From CAYMLQ01 sp964390795 (GTDB taxonomy: Bacteria > Verrucomicrobiota > Kiritimatiellia > RFP12 > UBA1067): a stretch of 23,852 nt of DNA. Below, piece after piece: positions 1-8,651 of the stretch. Both the position numbers and the translations under genes were made by a program. The notes beneath the pieces are model-generated. The model saw only the letters and a program-made list of their open reading frames with translations. It did no database searches and was not told the DNA's origin. The stretch covers positions 1-23,852 of the forward strand of contig CAYMLQ010000050.1 of NCBI GenBank assembly GCA_964390795.1, read 5' to 3'. The number at the start of each line of letters is the position of its first letter. Position 1 is the stretch's first letter.

Positions 1-629
1 GATGCCAATCATGGGAATCGGCATGTCGCCGGCCAAGCCTATGGGATGCTAGTGTCTATGACAATATTGTGGAGTCAGGAAACAGTGGCACCGGTGATTA
101 TTGTTCTTGGCCGAACCATTGTTTCATCCCAACTTCAAGTTCACTGGGGCTAAGCATGGCCTATTGCAACTATGCTTTGAACAATTATCCAAGCATGAAA
201 GCCTTGAGCCCCTTTGACGAGATTCACTACGCCTATGGCAACGAGCCCCACATCGACATGAACTACAACAACAAACGGTGGTTCATGCGTGCCATTCTTG
301 AAGGCTATGACACCGACGGCGACGGGTTGGACGACTACAAGGAATACCTCATCGGCTCAGACTACGCTTCTGCCGCGAGCAAACTTGAAGGCGCGACGAT
401 GGAGACCCAGTTGAACGAGCCCGGCTATCTCGCCCTTTCGTGGAACTGGACGCCAAACGTGAAGTACAAAGTCTACTATACGGAGAACCTTGCCCGCGAA
501 TGGACACTCGTGGATACTACATACTGGATTTGGACTTATACTTCATCAGCCGGGTGCACATTGCCCATGACGACGAAAATGGGCTTCTACAAGATCGTCG
601 CCGACATTAAAGACCCGGTCACTGACTGA
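1..629 (+). CDS. C-terminal part of a secreted protein with a DxDGDGxxD calcium-type repeat (5' end outside window)
   Basis: The frame is open from the first full codon at position 3 to the TGA at 627-629. The gene therefore begins upstream, and the GTG at 69 is not its likely start. A DTDGDGLDDYKEY motif lies near 313-351. This thrombospondin-type-3/dockerin-like calcium-binding pattern is common near the ends of large secreted proteins of Verrucomicrobia and Lentisphaerae. It is followed by a beta-rich tail containing LSWNWTPNVKYKVYYTENL, which resembles the C-terminal beta-sandwich ('measured value in a table' type) of such proteins. No catalytic motif is visible in this fragment and the product cannot be named further. 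Base composition is visibly more AT-rich than in the genes that follow. It appears transcriptionally separate from the downstream cluster. Confidence 0.7.
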   Translation, partial: CQSWESACRRPSLWDASVYDNIVESGNSGTGDYCSWPNHCFIPTSSSLGLSMAYCNYALNNYPSMKALSPFDEIHYAYGNEPHIDMNYNNKRWFMRAILEGYDTDGDGLDDYKEYLIGSDYASAASKLEGATMETQLNEPGYLALSWNWTPNVKYKVYYTENLAREWTLVDTTYWIWTYTSSAGCTLPMTTKMGFYKIVADIKDPVTD

Positions 630-685
630 CGCCGCTCATTTCAACCCTTCCCAACGCAGCCGACACCAACACGGCTCTCTTTAAA

Positions 686-780
686 CGCAAGGGTGTGGCG
701 GAGAATCGCCCCCCCTTGCGCTTGCGTCCTTGCGAGAAATCCAGCCCTCGGTTTTCAGCGCAAGGGCGCAACGGCGCAAG
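686..780. repeat. Inverted-repeat cluster built from the word CGCAAG/CTTGCG
   Basis: The first hairpin has arms CGCAAGGG (686-693) and CCCTTGCG (713-720), with an inner GGCG/CGCC pair. Two more CTTGCG words follow at 721-734. The opposite orientation (CGCAAGGGCGCAACGGCGCAAG) is at 759-780 and can pair with 715-734. No T-tract follows, so a classical terminator is not supported. The cluster could still stop or stabilise the transcript of the upstream gene. Confidence 0.55.
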
Positions 781-800
781 TAAAACTGCGGAGGCGATTT

Positions 801-820
801 GCGGGTTATTGCGGGTTATT
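801..820. repeat. 10-bp tandem direct repeat
   Basis: GCGGGTTATT occurs twice back to back, just upstream of a possible promoter for the glycan cluster. It may be an operator or a replication-slippage product. No function can be read from sequence alone. Confidence 0.5.
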
Positions 821-833
821 GGAATCTCGCCCC

Positions 834-863
834 TTGATAGAGCCTCAGCGAGTGTGCTATTGT
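834..863 (+). promoter_or_regulatory. Possible sigma-70-type promoter for the glycan cluster
   Basis: TTGATA (834-839) and TATTGT (858-863) are separated by 18 bp. The match is five of six bases at -35 and four of six at -10. Transcription from here would give a leader of about 80 nt before the ATG at 949. This is a pattern match only. Confidence 0.25.
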
Positions 864-948
864 TTGATTCTCATGATTGGAGGGCTGCGCCGGAGGCATC
901 CGGAAATCGCGACGGGGAACTCCGATCAGTCTGCGAGGAGGAGATGTC

Positions 949-2301
949 ATGCGCCGTCTATGTGGTCTGCTCGTATCCGTAATGGCTCCCTTGTTGCTTG
1001 GCGCCGCCGCGCCAGCCGCGCTGAAGCTCAGCGACAACAACCGCTTTCTGCTCGACGCCGAAGGCAAGCCGTTCTTCTATCTGGCCGACACCGCGTGGGA
1101 ACTCTTTCACCGGCTCGACGAGAAAGACGCCGCCTTCTATCTAAGCCGGCGCGCGCAGCAGGGCTTCACCGTCATCCAGTGCGTTATCCTCGCCGAGTTC
1201 GACGGGCTGCGCGTCCCCAACGCCAACGGCGACCTGCCGCTGCTCGACAACGATCCAGCCAAACCCAACGAGGCCTACTTCAAGCACGTGGATCGCGTCG
1301 TGGATCTGATGCAGGCGAACGGCCTCGTGGCGGGACTGCTGCCGACCTGGGGCGACAAGTGGAATCAGCTGTGGGGAAATGGCCCGGTCATCTTCACCCC
1401 TGATAACGCCCGTGCGTATGGCGAGTTTCTCGGCCGCCGTTACCGCGACAAGCCGGTGATCTGGATCCTCGGCGGAGACCGTCCCGTCAAGGACGACACT
1501 CACCGCGCCATCATCGCCAACATGGCCGACGGCCTGCGCGCGGGCGACGGCGGCAGGCACCTCATCACGTTTCACCCCTGCGGCCAGCAGCAGTCTTCGC
1601 AGTACTTTCACGATGCGCCCTGGCTGAGCTTCAACATGTCGCAGACCGGCCACGCGCGTAACGCCAAAAACTTCGAGTTCATCGCCCGCGACTACGCGCG
1701 CACGCCAGCCAAGCCCTGCCTCGACGGCGAACCCGGCTACGAGGACCACCCCAACGGGTTCAAGGCCGAAAACGGCTGGCTCGGCCAGCACGACGCGCGG
1801 CGCAGCGCCTACTGGTCCGTGTTCTCGGGCGCCTGCGGCCACACCTACGGCTGCCACGCGATCTGGCAGTTCTGGCAGCCGGGACGCGAACCCAAAAACT
1901 ATCCGCTCACGTCCTGGCGCGAAGCGCTCGACCTCCCCGGTGCGAACCAGATGCGCCACCTGCGCGCGCTCGTCGAGTCCAAGCCCTTCCTGACACGCAT
2001 CCCAGACCAGGCGTTGCTGAAGCAAGGCCCCAAAGAAGAGTGGCGGCACATCGCGGTCACCAGCGACCGCACGCCGGGCCAGAAGAACGCCACCTTCATC
2101 ATGGCCTACTTCCCTCACAACGCCGAAGCGATCTTAGACACCTCGGCGCTCGACAAACCGAAGCTGCGCGCGGCGTGGTTCGACCCGCGCACCGGCAAGA
2201 CCCACGACCACGGACTGCAAGACAACACCGGCGAGCTGAAGATCGCCCCACCCGGACAGCTCCATCCGATCGACTGGGTGCTGGTGCTTTCGGGAGAATG
2301 A
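949..2301 (+). CDS. GH140/DUF4038 apiosidase-like glycoside hydrolase, secreted
   Basis: The 450-aa protein starts with a signal peptide (RRLCGLLVSVMAPLLLGAAAPA). It has the DUF4038/GH140 TIM-barrel pattern: a KLSDNNRFLLDAEGKPFFYLADTAW-like opening, then ILGGDRPVKDD with Asp177 and DGEPGYED with Glu261. These two acidic residues match the expected catalytic pair of the family by motif. The last roughly 90 residues match the small beta domain (DUF5060/collagen-binding-like) that usually follows. Characterised GH140 enzymes release apiose-linked side chains of rhamnogalacturonan II, so a pectin substrate is the best guess. The ATG at 949 was chosen over upstream in-frame codons because AGGAGGAG at 936-943 sits five bases ahead and the signal peptide begins there. 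It ends four bases before the next gene, so the two are probably cotranscribed. Confidence 0.85.
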   Translation: MRRLCGLLVSVMAPLLLGAAAPAALKLSDNNRFLLDAEGKPFFYLADTAWELFHRLDEKDAAFYLSRRAQQGFTVIQCVILAEFDGLRVPNANGDLPLLDNDPAKPNEAYFKHVDRVVDLMQANGLVAGLLPTWGDKWNQLWGNGPVIFTPDNARAYGEFLGRRYRDKPVIWILGGDRPVKDDTHRAIIANMADGLRAGDGGRHLITFHPCGQQQSSQYFHDAPWLSFNMSQTGHARNAKNFEFIARDYARTPAKPCLDGEPGYEDHPNGFKAENGWLGQHDARRSAYWSVFSGACGHTYGCHAIWQFWQPGREPKNYPLTSWREALDLPGANQMRHLRALVESKPFLTRIPDQALLKQGPKEEWRHIAVTSDRTPGQKNATFIMAYFPHNAEAILDTSALDKPKLRAAWFDPRTGKTHDHGLQDNTGELKIAPPGQLHPIDWVLVLSGE

Positions 2302-2305
2302 TAAG

Positions 2306-5300
2306 ATGAACGCTCAACGCTCAACGTTTAACGCTCAACGCTCAAGTTTAGGGGCGCTCCTCGCACTCGCGCTCACCGCCGCCTCCGCTCGCGCCGCGCT
2401 GGCCGACGTGATCTTCGCCATCGGCAAGGATGACCAGAGCCCCGCCGAGTTCGCACTCGCCGAAGGCGCGGGCTGGCAAAAATACAAGGACGCCGTCAAA
2501 AGCCCGGTCTGCTACACCGTCGGCAAGTCAAAGCCAGAGGCGGACTGGCCGTACATCCACCCCAACAGCCACGACAAATGGGCCGGCGGAAAGACGCATC
2601 CCTTTACGATCCGCTTCGCATTAACCGAAACACCCACCCAGGCGCTCACGCTGGTGATCGGCCAGATCAACGCCCTTGAAAGCCCGACTCTCTGCCTCGA
2701 CGTCAACGGCAAGACCGTCGAGCGGCGCCCCGCGCCCGACGGCTCGGGCGACTCTTCGGGTCGCGCCGACGGGCGGACCAAACCCGACCGCACGCTCTTC
2801 ACCGTCCCGGCCGACCGCTTCAAGGCGGGCGATAACGAGATCGTCCTCACCCTCGAAAAGGGCAGTTGGATCATCTATGACGTTGTCCTGCTCTGCGCCA
2901 GGATCCCCAAGGCTTATGAGCCGCCGAACATCACGCCGCGCGCCGCAGCGCTCCGCTCGGGCGAGTACGGGCTGTTCAACGAGATCATCTTCGCCACGCG
3001 CAACCATGTGAAGGACGGCCACTGGTACGCCAACTTCGGCTACTACTGCACCTCGCCCGAGCGGACGACCTACGGCACGCAGGGCCGCCTCGCCGCCTGG
3101 AACCTCCACACCGGCGCGCTGCGCCTGCTTGTCGACGATCCCGAAGGCGGCGTCCGCGACCCGTGCCTCAGCTATGACGCCAAGACGATTCTCTTCTCTT
3201 ACCGCAAGGCCGGCGCGCCCCACTACCACCTTTACGAGATCGGGGCGGACGGCGGAGGCCTGCGGCAGCTCACCGACGGCGGCTACGACGATATCGAGCC
3301 GTGCTACCTGCCCGACGGCGGCATTGTCTTCGTTTCGGGCCGCGCCCAGCGCTGGGTCAACTGCTGGCTGACGCAAGTCGCCACGGTCCACCGCTGTGAC
3401 GCGGACGGACGCAACATCCGCATGCTCTCCGCCAACATCGAGCACGACAACACGCCGTGGCCTCTGCCCGACGGTCGTCTCATCTACATGCGCTGGGAGT
3501 ACGTGGATCGCAGCCAGGTGAACTACCACCACCTCTGGACCATGAACCCGGACGGCACCCAGCACAGCATCTTCTTCGGCAACCTGCACCCCGGCGGCCT
3601 CTTCATCGACGCCAAGCCCATCCCCCGCAGCACCGACGTGCTCTTCATCGACTCGCCCGGCCACGGCAGCGTCGAACACAAAGGCTTCGTCGCGCGCGTC
3701 TCCGCCAAGCAGGGCCCGGACGTGAAGCAGAACCTGCGCCGCATCAGCAAAACCAGCGACTTCCGCGACCCGTGGCCTGTGAGCGACGACCTCTATCTCG
3801 CCGCCCGCGACCGCGACCTTGTGCTGCTGGACGACTGCGGCACGGAGAAAATCCTCTTCACCCTGCCCGAGTCGTTCAAAGACTGCGACCTGCACGAGCC
3901 GCGCCCCATCTTCCCTCGCGTTCGGGAGCCGCTGATCGCGGACAAAACCGACCTCTCTGAATCCAACGGCGTTTTCTTCCTCGAGAATGTCTACGAGGGC
4001 CGCCAGATGGTCGATGTAGAGAAGGGCACGGTCAAGCGTCTGATGATAGTGGAGTCGCTGCCCAAGCCCATCAACTTCACCGGCGGCATGGACCCCCTGA
4101 GCTACGTCGGCACCTTCACCCTGCCGCGCGTGCTGGGCACCGTTCCGGTCGAGCCCGACGGCTCCGCGCACTTCTCCGCGCCTGCCCTGCGCCCGCTCTT
4201 CTTTGTCGCCCTCGACGCGAACGGCCGCTGCGTCAAGCGCATGCAGAGCTTTACCCAGCTCATGCCCGGCGAGCGCCAGGGCTGCACCGGCTGCCACGAG
4301 GAGCGCGCCAGCGCCCCGCGCCCCTACGCCTCCGCCGGCGCTGTCAGCGCGTCGCGCCGCAAGCCGTCGCCGATCGACGCCTCCGACCGCGCCTTTGACG
4401 TGCCCGACTTCCCGCGCCACGTCCAGCCCGTGCTCGACCGCCACTGCGTGCGCTGCCACAACCCCGACGACCGCAAGGGCGGCGTGGACCTCTGCGGCGA
4501 CCGCGGCCCGATGTTCTCCATGGGCTACTACACGCTCGCGGCGTGGGCGCAGATCACCGACGGCCGCAACTTCGCCAAGAGCAACTACGCGCCCTACGCG
4601 CTCGGCAGCGGCGGCAGCCCGCTCATGAAGAAACTCGACGGCACGCACCACGAGGTCAGGCCCTCGCCTCAAGAGGTCGCCACGGTCGCGCTCTGGCTCG
4701 ACGCCAGCGCGCCTTATCCAGGCACCTACGCCGCGCTCGCCTGCGGCATGATCGGCGGGTACGAGCAGAACAACCAGACTTTGGAAAACGACAAGGAGTG
4801 GCCCGCCACGCGAGCTGCCCAACCGGTGTTCAAGGCGCGCTGCGCGAGCTGCCACACCAAGGATCAAACGCCCTTGCCCAGTTTTCTGAGCGATGAGAAC
4901 GGCCTCAGCTTCTGGACGCCGGACATGAAGGATCCCCGCCTGCGCAACAGCCGACACGCGGTCTTCAACCTCTCGCGTCCGGAGAAGTCCCTCTTCCTGC
5001 GCGCGCCGCTCTCCAAGGCCGCCGGAGGCCTCGGTCTCTGCAAAAGCACCAACGATGTCAACGCCATCGTCTTCGCCTCAGCCGAAGACCCCGCTTACCG
5101 CGCGCTGCTGGCCATGATCGAGGCGGGGCGCAAACGCCTGGAGGAGATCAAACGCTTCGACATGCCCGGCTTCAAGCCGCGTCCCGAGTATCTCCGCGAA
5201 ATGAAGCGCTACGGCGTGCTCCCCGCCGCGTTTGATCCGGACAAAGACGCCGTCGATATCTATGCGCTCGACCGGCTCTACTGGGACTCGTTCATCTATC

Positions 5301-5323
5301 GCCCGGCCAAGCCAGCTCTTTGA
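2306..5323 (+). CDS. HZS-alpha-like c-type heme protein with PL4-type carbohydrate-binding module
   Basis: This 1005-aa exported protein has four visible parts. Residues 1-31 are a signal peptide. Residues about 33-200 form a beta-sandwich resembling domain III of family 4 rhamnogalacturonan lyases (FAIGKDDQSPAEF, HPFTIRFAL, GDNEIVLTLEKGSWIIYDVVLL). Residues about 215-560 are a TolB/WD40-like propeller with repeated YLPDGG and PDGRLIYMRWEY-type motifs. The C-terminal part is the hydrazine-synthase-alpha middle domain (LGTVPVEPDGSAHFSAPALRP-like) plus cytochrome c segments. Heme motifs are CTGCH (660-664), CVRCH (714-718) and CASCH (846-850). Family members are common in planctomycetes and relatives, mostly without known function; hydrazine synthesis is not implied. 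GGGAG at 2292-2296, inside the end of the previous gene, is the Shine-Dalgarno. The first codons lie in a 21-bp repeat. It may be an extracytoplasmic redox protein bound to pectin. Confidence 0.8.
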   Translation: MNAQRSTFNAQRSSLGALLALALTAASARAALADVIFAIGKDDQSPAEFALAEGAGWQKYKDAVKSPVCYTVGKSKPEADWPYIHPNSHDKWAGGKTHPFTIRFALTETPTQALTLVIGQINALESPTLCLDVNGKTVERRPAPDGSGDSSGRADGRTKPDRTLFTVPADRFKAGDNEIVLTLEKGSWIIYDVVLLCARIPKAYEPPNITPRAAALRSGEYGLFNEIIFATRNHVKDGHWYANFGYYCTSPERTTYGTQGRLAAWNLHTGALRLLVDDPEGGVRDPCLSYDAKTILFSYRKAGAPHYHLYEIGADGGGLRQLTDGGYDDIEPCYLPDGGIVFVSGRAQRWVNCWLTQVATVHRCDADGRNIRMLSANIEHDNTPWPLPDGRLIYMRWEYVDRSQVNYHHLWTMNPDGTQHSIFFGNLHPGGLFIDAKPIPRSTDVLFIDSPGHGSVEHKGFVARVSAKQGPDVKQNLRRISKTSDFRDPWPVSDDLYLAARDRDLVLLDDCGTEKILFTLPESFKDCDLHEPRPIFPRVREPLIADKTDLSESNGVFFLENVYEGRQMVDVEKGTVKRLMIVESLPKPINFTGGMDPLSYVGTFTLPRVLGTVPVEPDGSAHFSAPALRPLFFVALDANGRCVKRMQSFTQLMPGERQGCTGCHEERASAPRPYASAGAVSASRRKPSPIDASDRAFDVPDFPRHVQPVLDRHCVRCHNPDDRKGGVDLCGDRGPMFSMGYYTLAAWAQITDGRNFAKSNYAPYALGSGGSPLMKKLDGTHHEVRPSPQEVATVALWLDASAPYPGTYAALACGMIGGYEQNNQTLENDKEWPATRAAQPVFKARCASCHTKDQTPLPSFLSDENGLSFWTPDMKDPRLRNSRHAVFNLSRPEKSLFLRAPLSKAAGGLGLCKSTNDVNAIVFASAEDPAYRALLAMIEAGRKRLEEIKRFDMPGFKPRPEYLREMKRYGVLPAAFDPDKDAVDIYALDRLYWDSFIYRPAKPAL
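2309..2345. repeat. Two 16-bp direct repeats inside the signal-peptide codons
   Basis: AACGCTCAACGCTCAA occurs at 2309-2324 and again at 2330-2345, five bases apart (period 21 bp). Because the period is seven codons, it is read in frame and gives NAQRS twice in the n-region of the signal peptide of the heme protein. Confidence 0.85.
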
Positions 5324-5377
5324 CCCAACACTGTTGATCTGAAACGTCGGTTTACAAAAAGGGGAGTCATCGCTCGT

Positions 5378-8300
5378 ATGAAAACGTATGCTGCCGGTTA
5401 TCTCGGTGCGGTTCTTGGCCTCAACCTGTTGTTCGCAACCCCATGCGCCCGCGCGGAGATCGAGGTCGAACACCTGCGCTGCGAATACCGGAACAATCCG
5501 CAAGGCATCGACGAGACGCTGCCGCGGCTGAGCTGGCAGCTCGATGCGGATGACGCGCGCGGCGTCAGGCAGACGGCCTATCACGTCCTCGTCGCGAGCA
5601 GTGCGGCGCTGCTCAAGAAGGACACGGGCGACCTGTGGGACTCGGGCAAGGTCGGCTCCGACCGAAGCATCCAGATCGCCTATGCGGGCAAGCCGCTCGC
5701 CTCGCGACAGGCCTGCTTCTGGAAAGTGCGCATCTACGACCAGGACGGCGAGGCGTCGGACTGGAGCGACTCTGCCTCGTGGACCATGGGCCTGCTCCAG
5801 CCCGGCGACTGGAAGGGCCAGTGGATCGGCAAGGACGAGACCGCCCAAGAGTCTTTTCTCGAAGGCTGCTCCTGGATCGGCTACCCCGAAGGCCTGCAGG
5901 GAAGCCAGGCCGCGCCCGGCCTGCGCTTCTACCGCCGCGTGTTTGAGCTGCCGGCCGGCCGTGCCATACGCAAGGCCGAGTTGAGCCTCGCGGGTGACAA
6001 CCACTTTTCTTGCTCGATCAACGGCGAACACGCCTTGGCAGGTGGCAGCTTCAACGCCGCCACTGTGAAGAACGTTGCGGCGTTCCTGCGGCCCGGCCGC
6101 AACGTGATTGCCGTGCAGGTCAACAACCTCGGCGACACGCCCAACCCGGCGGGCGCGGTCGGCAAGCTGACCGTCGCTTTCGAGACCGGCGATCCGGTGG
6201 TGATCGCCACCGACGGGCTGTGGAAGTCGCACGACCAGGAACTCAAGCAGTGGCACCTGCCGGCGTTCGATGACGTGGCCTGGAAACCCGCCGCCGTGCA
6301 GGGGCCGGTCGGCATGCAACCCTGGGGCGCTGTGCACGGCCCCGAGGACCGCACCCTCGCCGCACGGATGCTGCGCAAAGAGTTCACCGCAGCGAAGAAG
6401 GTCGCGCGCGCCACAGTCTATTTCAGCGGCCTCGGCCTGTCCGAACTCTCTCTCAACGGCGAGAAGGTCGGCGACGCCGTGCTCTCGCCGGGCCTCACGC
6501 ATTATGACGCGCGGGCCTTCTATGTGACGTACGATGTGACGCAGCAGCTCCGGCGCGGCGCCAACGCGCTCGGCGTGTGGCTCGGCAACGGACGCTACTA
6601 TGCGCCCCGCGTGACAGCGCCCACGAAGACCCTCACGTACGGCTACCCCAAGCTGCTGCTGCAGCTCGAGGTCGACTACGCGGACGGCACGCGCGACACC
6701 GTGGTCAGCGACGGCACGTGGCGCCTCACCTGCGACGGGCCGATTCGGGCGAACAACGAGTACGACGGCGAGGCGTACGACGCCCGCCGCGAAAGGCCGG
6801 GCTGGGCCAAGGTCGGCTTCGACGACGCGGCGTGGCAAGCTGCGCAGCCCGTCGCCGCGCCCGGCGGCACGCTCTCCTCGCAGATGGCCGAGCCGATCCG
6901 CGTGACCGGCATCCTTAAGCCCGTTGCGCTCACCGAGCCGAAGCCCGGCGTGTTCATTTACGATCTGGGGCAGAACCTGGTCGGCTGGTGCCGCCTCAGC
7001 GTGCGCGGCCCCGAGGGTGCCACGATCAAGCTGCGCCATGCCGAGACGCTGCTGCCCGACGGCACGCTCTACCTCGACAATATCCGCGGCGCCAAGGTGA
7101 CCGACACCTATACGCTCAAAGGCAGCGGCAAGGAGACCTACGAGCCGCGCTTCACCTACCACGGCTTCCGCTACGTCGAGATGACCGGCTTCCCGGGCAA
7201 GCCGACGCTCCGTTCGCTCGAAGGCCGCGTGGTGAACGACGACGTCGCCAGCGCGGGCGACTTCGCCTGCTCGAGCCCGACCGTCAACGGCATCTACGCG
7301 ATCTCCCGCTGGGGCACGCGCGGCAACTACCGCAGCATGCCGACCGACTGCCCGCAGCGCGACGAGCGCCAGGGCTGGCTGGGCGACCGCTCTTCGGAGT
7401 CCAAGGGCGAATCCTATTTCTTCGACATCGCGGCGCTCTACACCAAGTGGCTGCACGACATGGCCGACGCGCAGAAGGAGAACGGCAGCATTCCGGACGT
7501 CTGCCCGCCCTACTGGCCGCTCTACAACGACAGCGTGACGTGGCCCTGCAGCGCGGTGATCATCCCCGGCGCGCTGGTCGACCAGTACGGCGACACGCGC
7601 ATCGTCGAGCGCCACTACCCCGCCATGCAGAAGTGGATCGCGCACATGAGCGGGTTCGTCAAGGACGGACTCATTGAGAAGGACAGCTACGGAGACTGGT
7701 GCGTGCCGCCCGAAGACCCGAAGCTGATCCACTCCAAAGACCCGGCCCGCAAGACCGCGCCCGCGCTGCTCGCCACGACCTACTTCTACCACAGCCTCAC
7801 GCTGATGGCCCGCTACGCAACGCTGCTCGACCGGCCCGCAGACGCCCAGCGCTATCTCGCGCAGGCCGAGACGCTCAAAGCCGCGCTGAACGCGAAGTAT
7901 TACAAGTCAGACCTCGGGCATTATGACAACGGCACGCAGACCGCCTGCGTGCTGCCGCTTGCGTTTGGCATGGTGCCGCCGGCCGAACGCGGGCGCGTGT
8001 TCAGCCATCTCGTAAAGAAAATCACGGAAGAGACCAAGGGCCACATCGGCACGGGTCTTGTGGGAGGCCAGTGGCTCAACCGCGTGCTGACCGAAGGCGG
8101 CCGCGCCGACCTCTCGTACGGCTTCGCGACGCACACCAACTATCCGAGCTGGGGCTACATGATCGCCAAGGGGGCGACCACGGTGTGGGAACTCTGGAAC
8201 GGCGACACCGCTGATCCCGCGATGAACTCCGGCAACCACGTGATGCTCGTCGGCGACCTGATTATCTGGTTCTACGAGTCGCTGGCGGGCATCGCGCCCG

Positions 8301-8620
8301 ACCCGGCTCAGCCGGGCTTCAAGCGCATCGTCATGCGCCCGCGCCCGGTCGGCGACCTCTCCTTCGTCAAGGCCGCTCACCGCTCGCCCTATGGCACGAT
8401 CCGTAGCGAGTGGACGCGTAAGGACGGGACGTTCGACTGGCAGATCGAGGTGCCCGCCAACGCGACCGCCACGGTGTACGTGCCCGCCGCCAGTGCCGAG
8501 TCCGTGACCGAGGGCGGCAAGCCGCTCGCGAAGGCCAAGGGCGTGAAGCTGCTCCGCGCCGAGGGCGGCGCGGTGGTGCTGGAGGTCGGCTCGGGTTGTT
8601 ACAGCTTCACCACACACTGA
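5378..8620 (+). CDS. Alpha-L-rhamnosidase, GH78, secreted
   Basis: The 1080-aa protein has a signal peptide ending at ...PCARA. The typical GH78 opening (LRCEYRNNPQGIDETLPRLSWQL) follows, then a fibronectin-like domain. Residues about 165-318 and about 325-500 are two successive rhamnosidase-N-type sugar-binding beta-sandwiches. After a further beta domain comes the (alpha/alpha)6 barrel. The catalytic signature DCPQRDERQGWLGD begins at residue 657, so Asp662, Glu663 and Asp670 are the expected acid and substrate-binding residues. Glu938 in TVWELWN fits the second conserved acid. The enzyme should release terminal alpha-L-rhamnose from pectic side chains or glycosides outside the cytoplasm. 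GGGGAG at 5361-5366 is a slightly distant Shine-Dalgarno for the ATG at 5378. It lies 54 bp after the heme-protein gene on the same strand. The extra first sandwich resembles the module of the heme protein at 14018. Confidence 0.92.
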   Translation: MKTYAAGYLGAVLGLNLLFATPCARAEIEVEHLRCEYRNNPQGIDETLPRLSWQLDADDARGVRQTAYHVLVASSAALLKKDTGDLWDSGKVGSDRSIQIAYAGKPLASRQACFWKVRIYDQDGEASDWSDSASWTMGLLQPGDWKGQWIGKDETAQESFLEGCSWIGYPEGLQGSQAAPGLRFYRRVFELPAGRAIRKAELSLAGDNHFSCSINGEHALAGGSFNAATVKNVAAFLRPGRNVIAVQVNNLGDTPNPAGAVGKLTVAFETGDPVVIATDGLWKSHDQELKQWHLPAFDDVAWKPAAVQGPVGMQPWGAVHGPEDRTLAARMLRKEFTAAKKVARATVYFSGLGLSELSLNGEKVGDAVLSPGLTHYDARAFYVTYDVTQQLRRGANALGVWLGNGRYYAPRVTAPTKTLTYGYPKLLLQLEVDYADGTRDTVVSDGTWRLTCDGPIRANNEYDGEAYDARRERPGWAKVGFDDAAWQAAQPVAAPGGTLSSQMAEPIRVTGILKPVALTEPKPGVFIYDLGQNLVGWCRLSVRGPEGATIKLRHAETLLPDGTLYLDNIRGAKVTDTYTLKGSGKETYEPRFTYHGFRYVEMTGFPGKPTLRSLEGRVVNDDVASAGDFACSSPTVNGIYAISRWGTRGNYRSMPTDCPQRDERQGWLGDRSSESKGESYFFDIAALYTKWLHDMADAQKENGSIPDVCPPYWPLYNDSVTWPCSAVIIPGALVDQYGDTRIVERHYPAMQKWIAHMSGFVKDGLIEKDSYGDWCVPPEDPKLIHSKDPARKTAPALLATTYFYHSLTLMARYATLLDRPADAQRYLAQAETLKAALNAKYYKSDLGHYDNGTQTACVLPLAFGMVPPAERGRVFSHLVKKITEETKGHIGTGLVGGQWLNRVLTEGGRADLSYGFATHTNYPSWGYMIAKGATTVWELWNGDTADPAMNSGNHVMLVGDLIIWFYESLAGIAPDPAQPGFKRIVMRPRPVGDLSFVKAAHRSPYGTIRSEWTRKDGTFDWQIEVPANATATVYVPAASAESVTEGGKPLAKAKGVKLLRAEGGAVVLEVGSGCYSFTTH

Positions 8621-8651
8621 CTTCGCTGACGCTCGTTAACGGGGGAAACGC

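Noticed and set aside
2621..4957. Minus-strand ORF of 778 codons opposite the first heme protein
   Set aside because: Same mirror-frame effect; no motifs, no ribosome site, and the plus strand carries a recognised multidomain protein.
2306..5323. Annotation as true hydrazine synthase (anammox)
   Set aside because: Only the general HZS-alpha plan is shared. The beta and gamma subunits are absent, and the fused sugar-binding domains and glycan context argue against nitrogen metabolism.
5078..7792. Very long minus-strand ORF (904 codons) opposite the heme protein and rhamnosidase genes
   Set aside because: It is rich in Ala, Arg, Val and Gly with no domain signal, and arises from the GC-rich codon pattern of the plus-strand genes, which have clear families.
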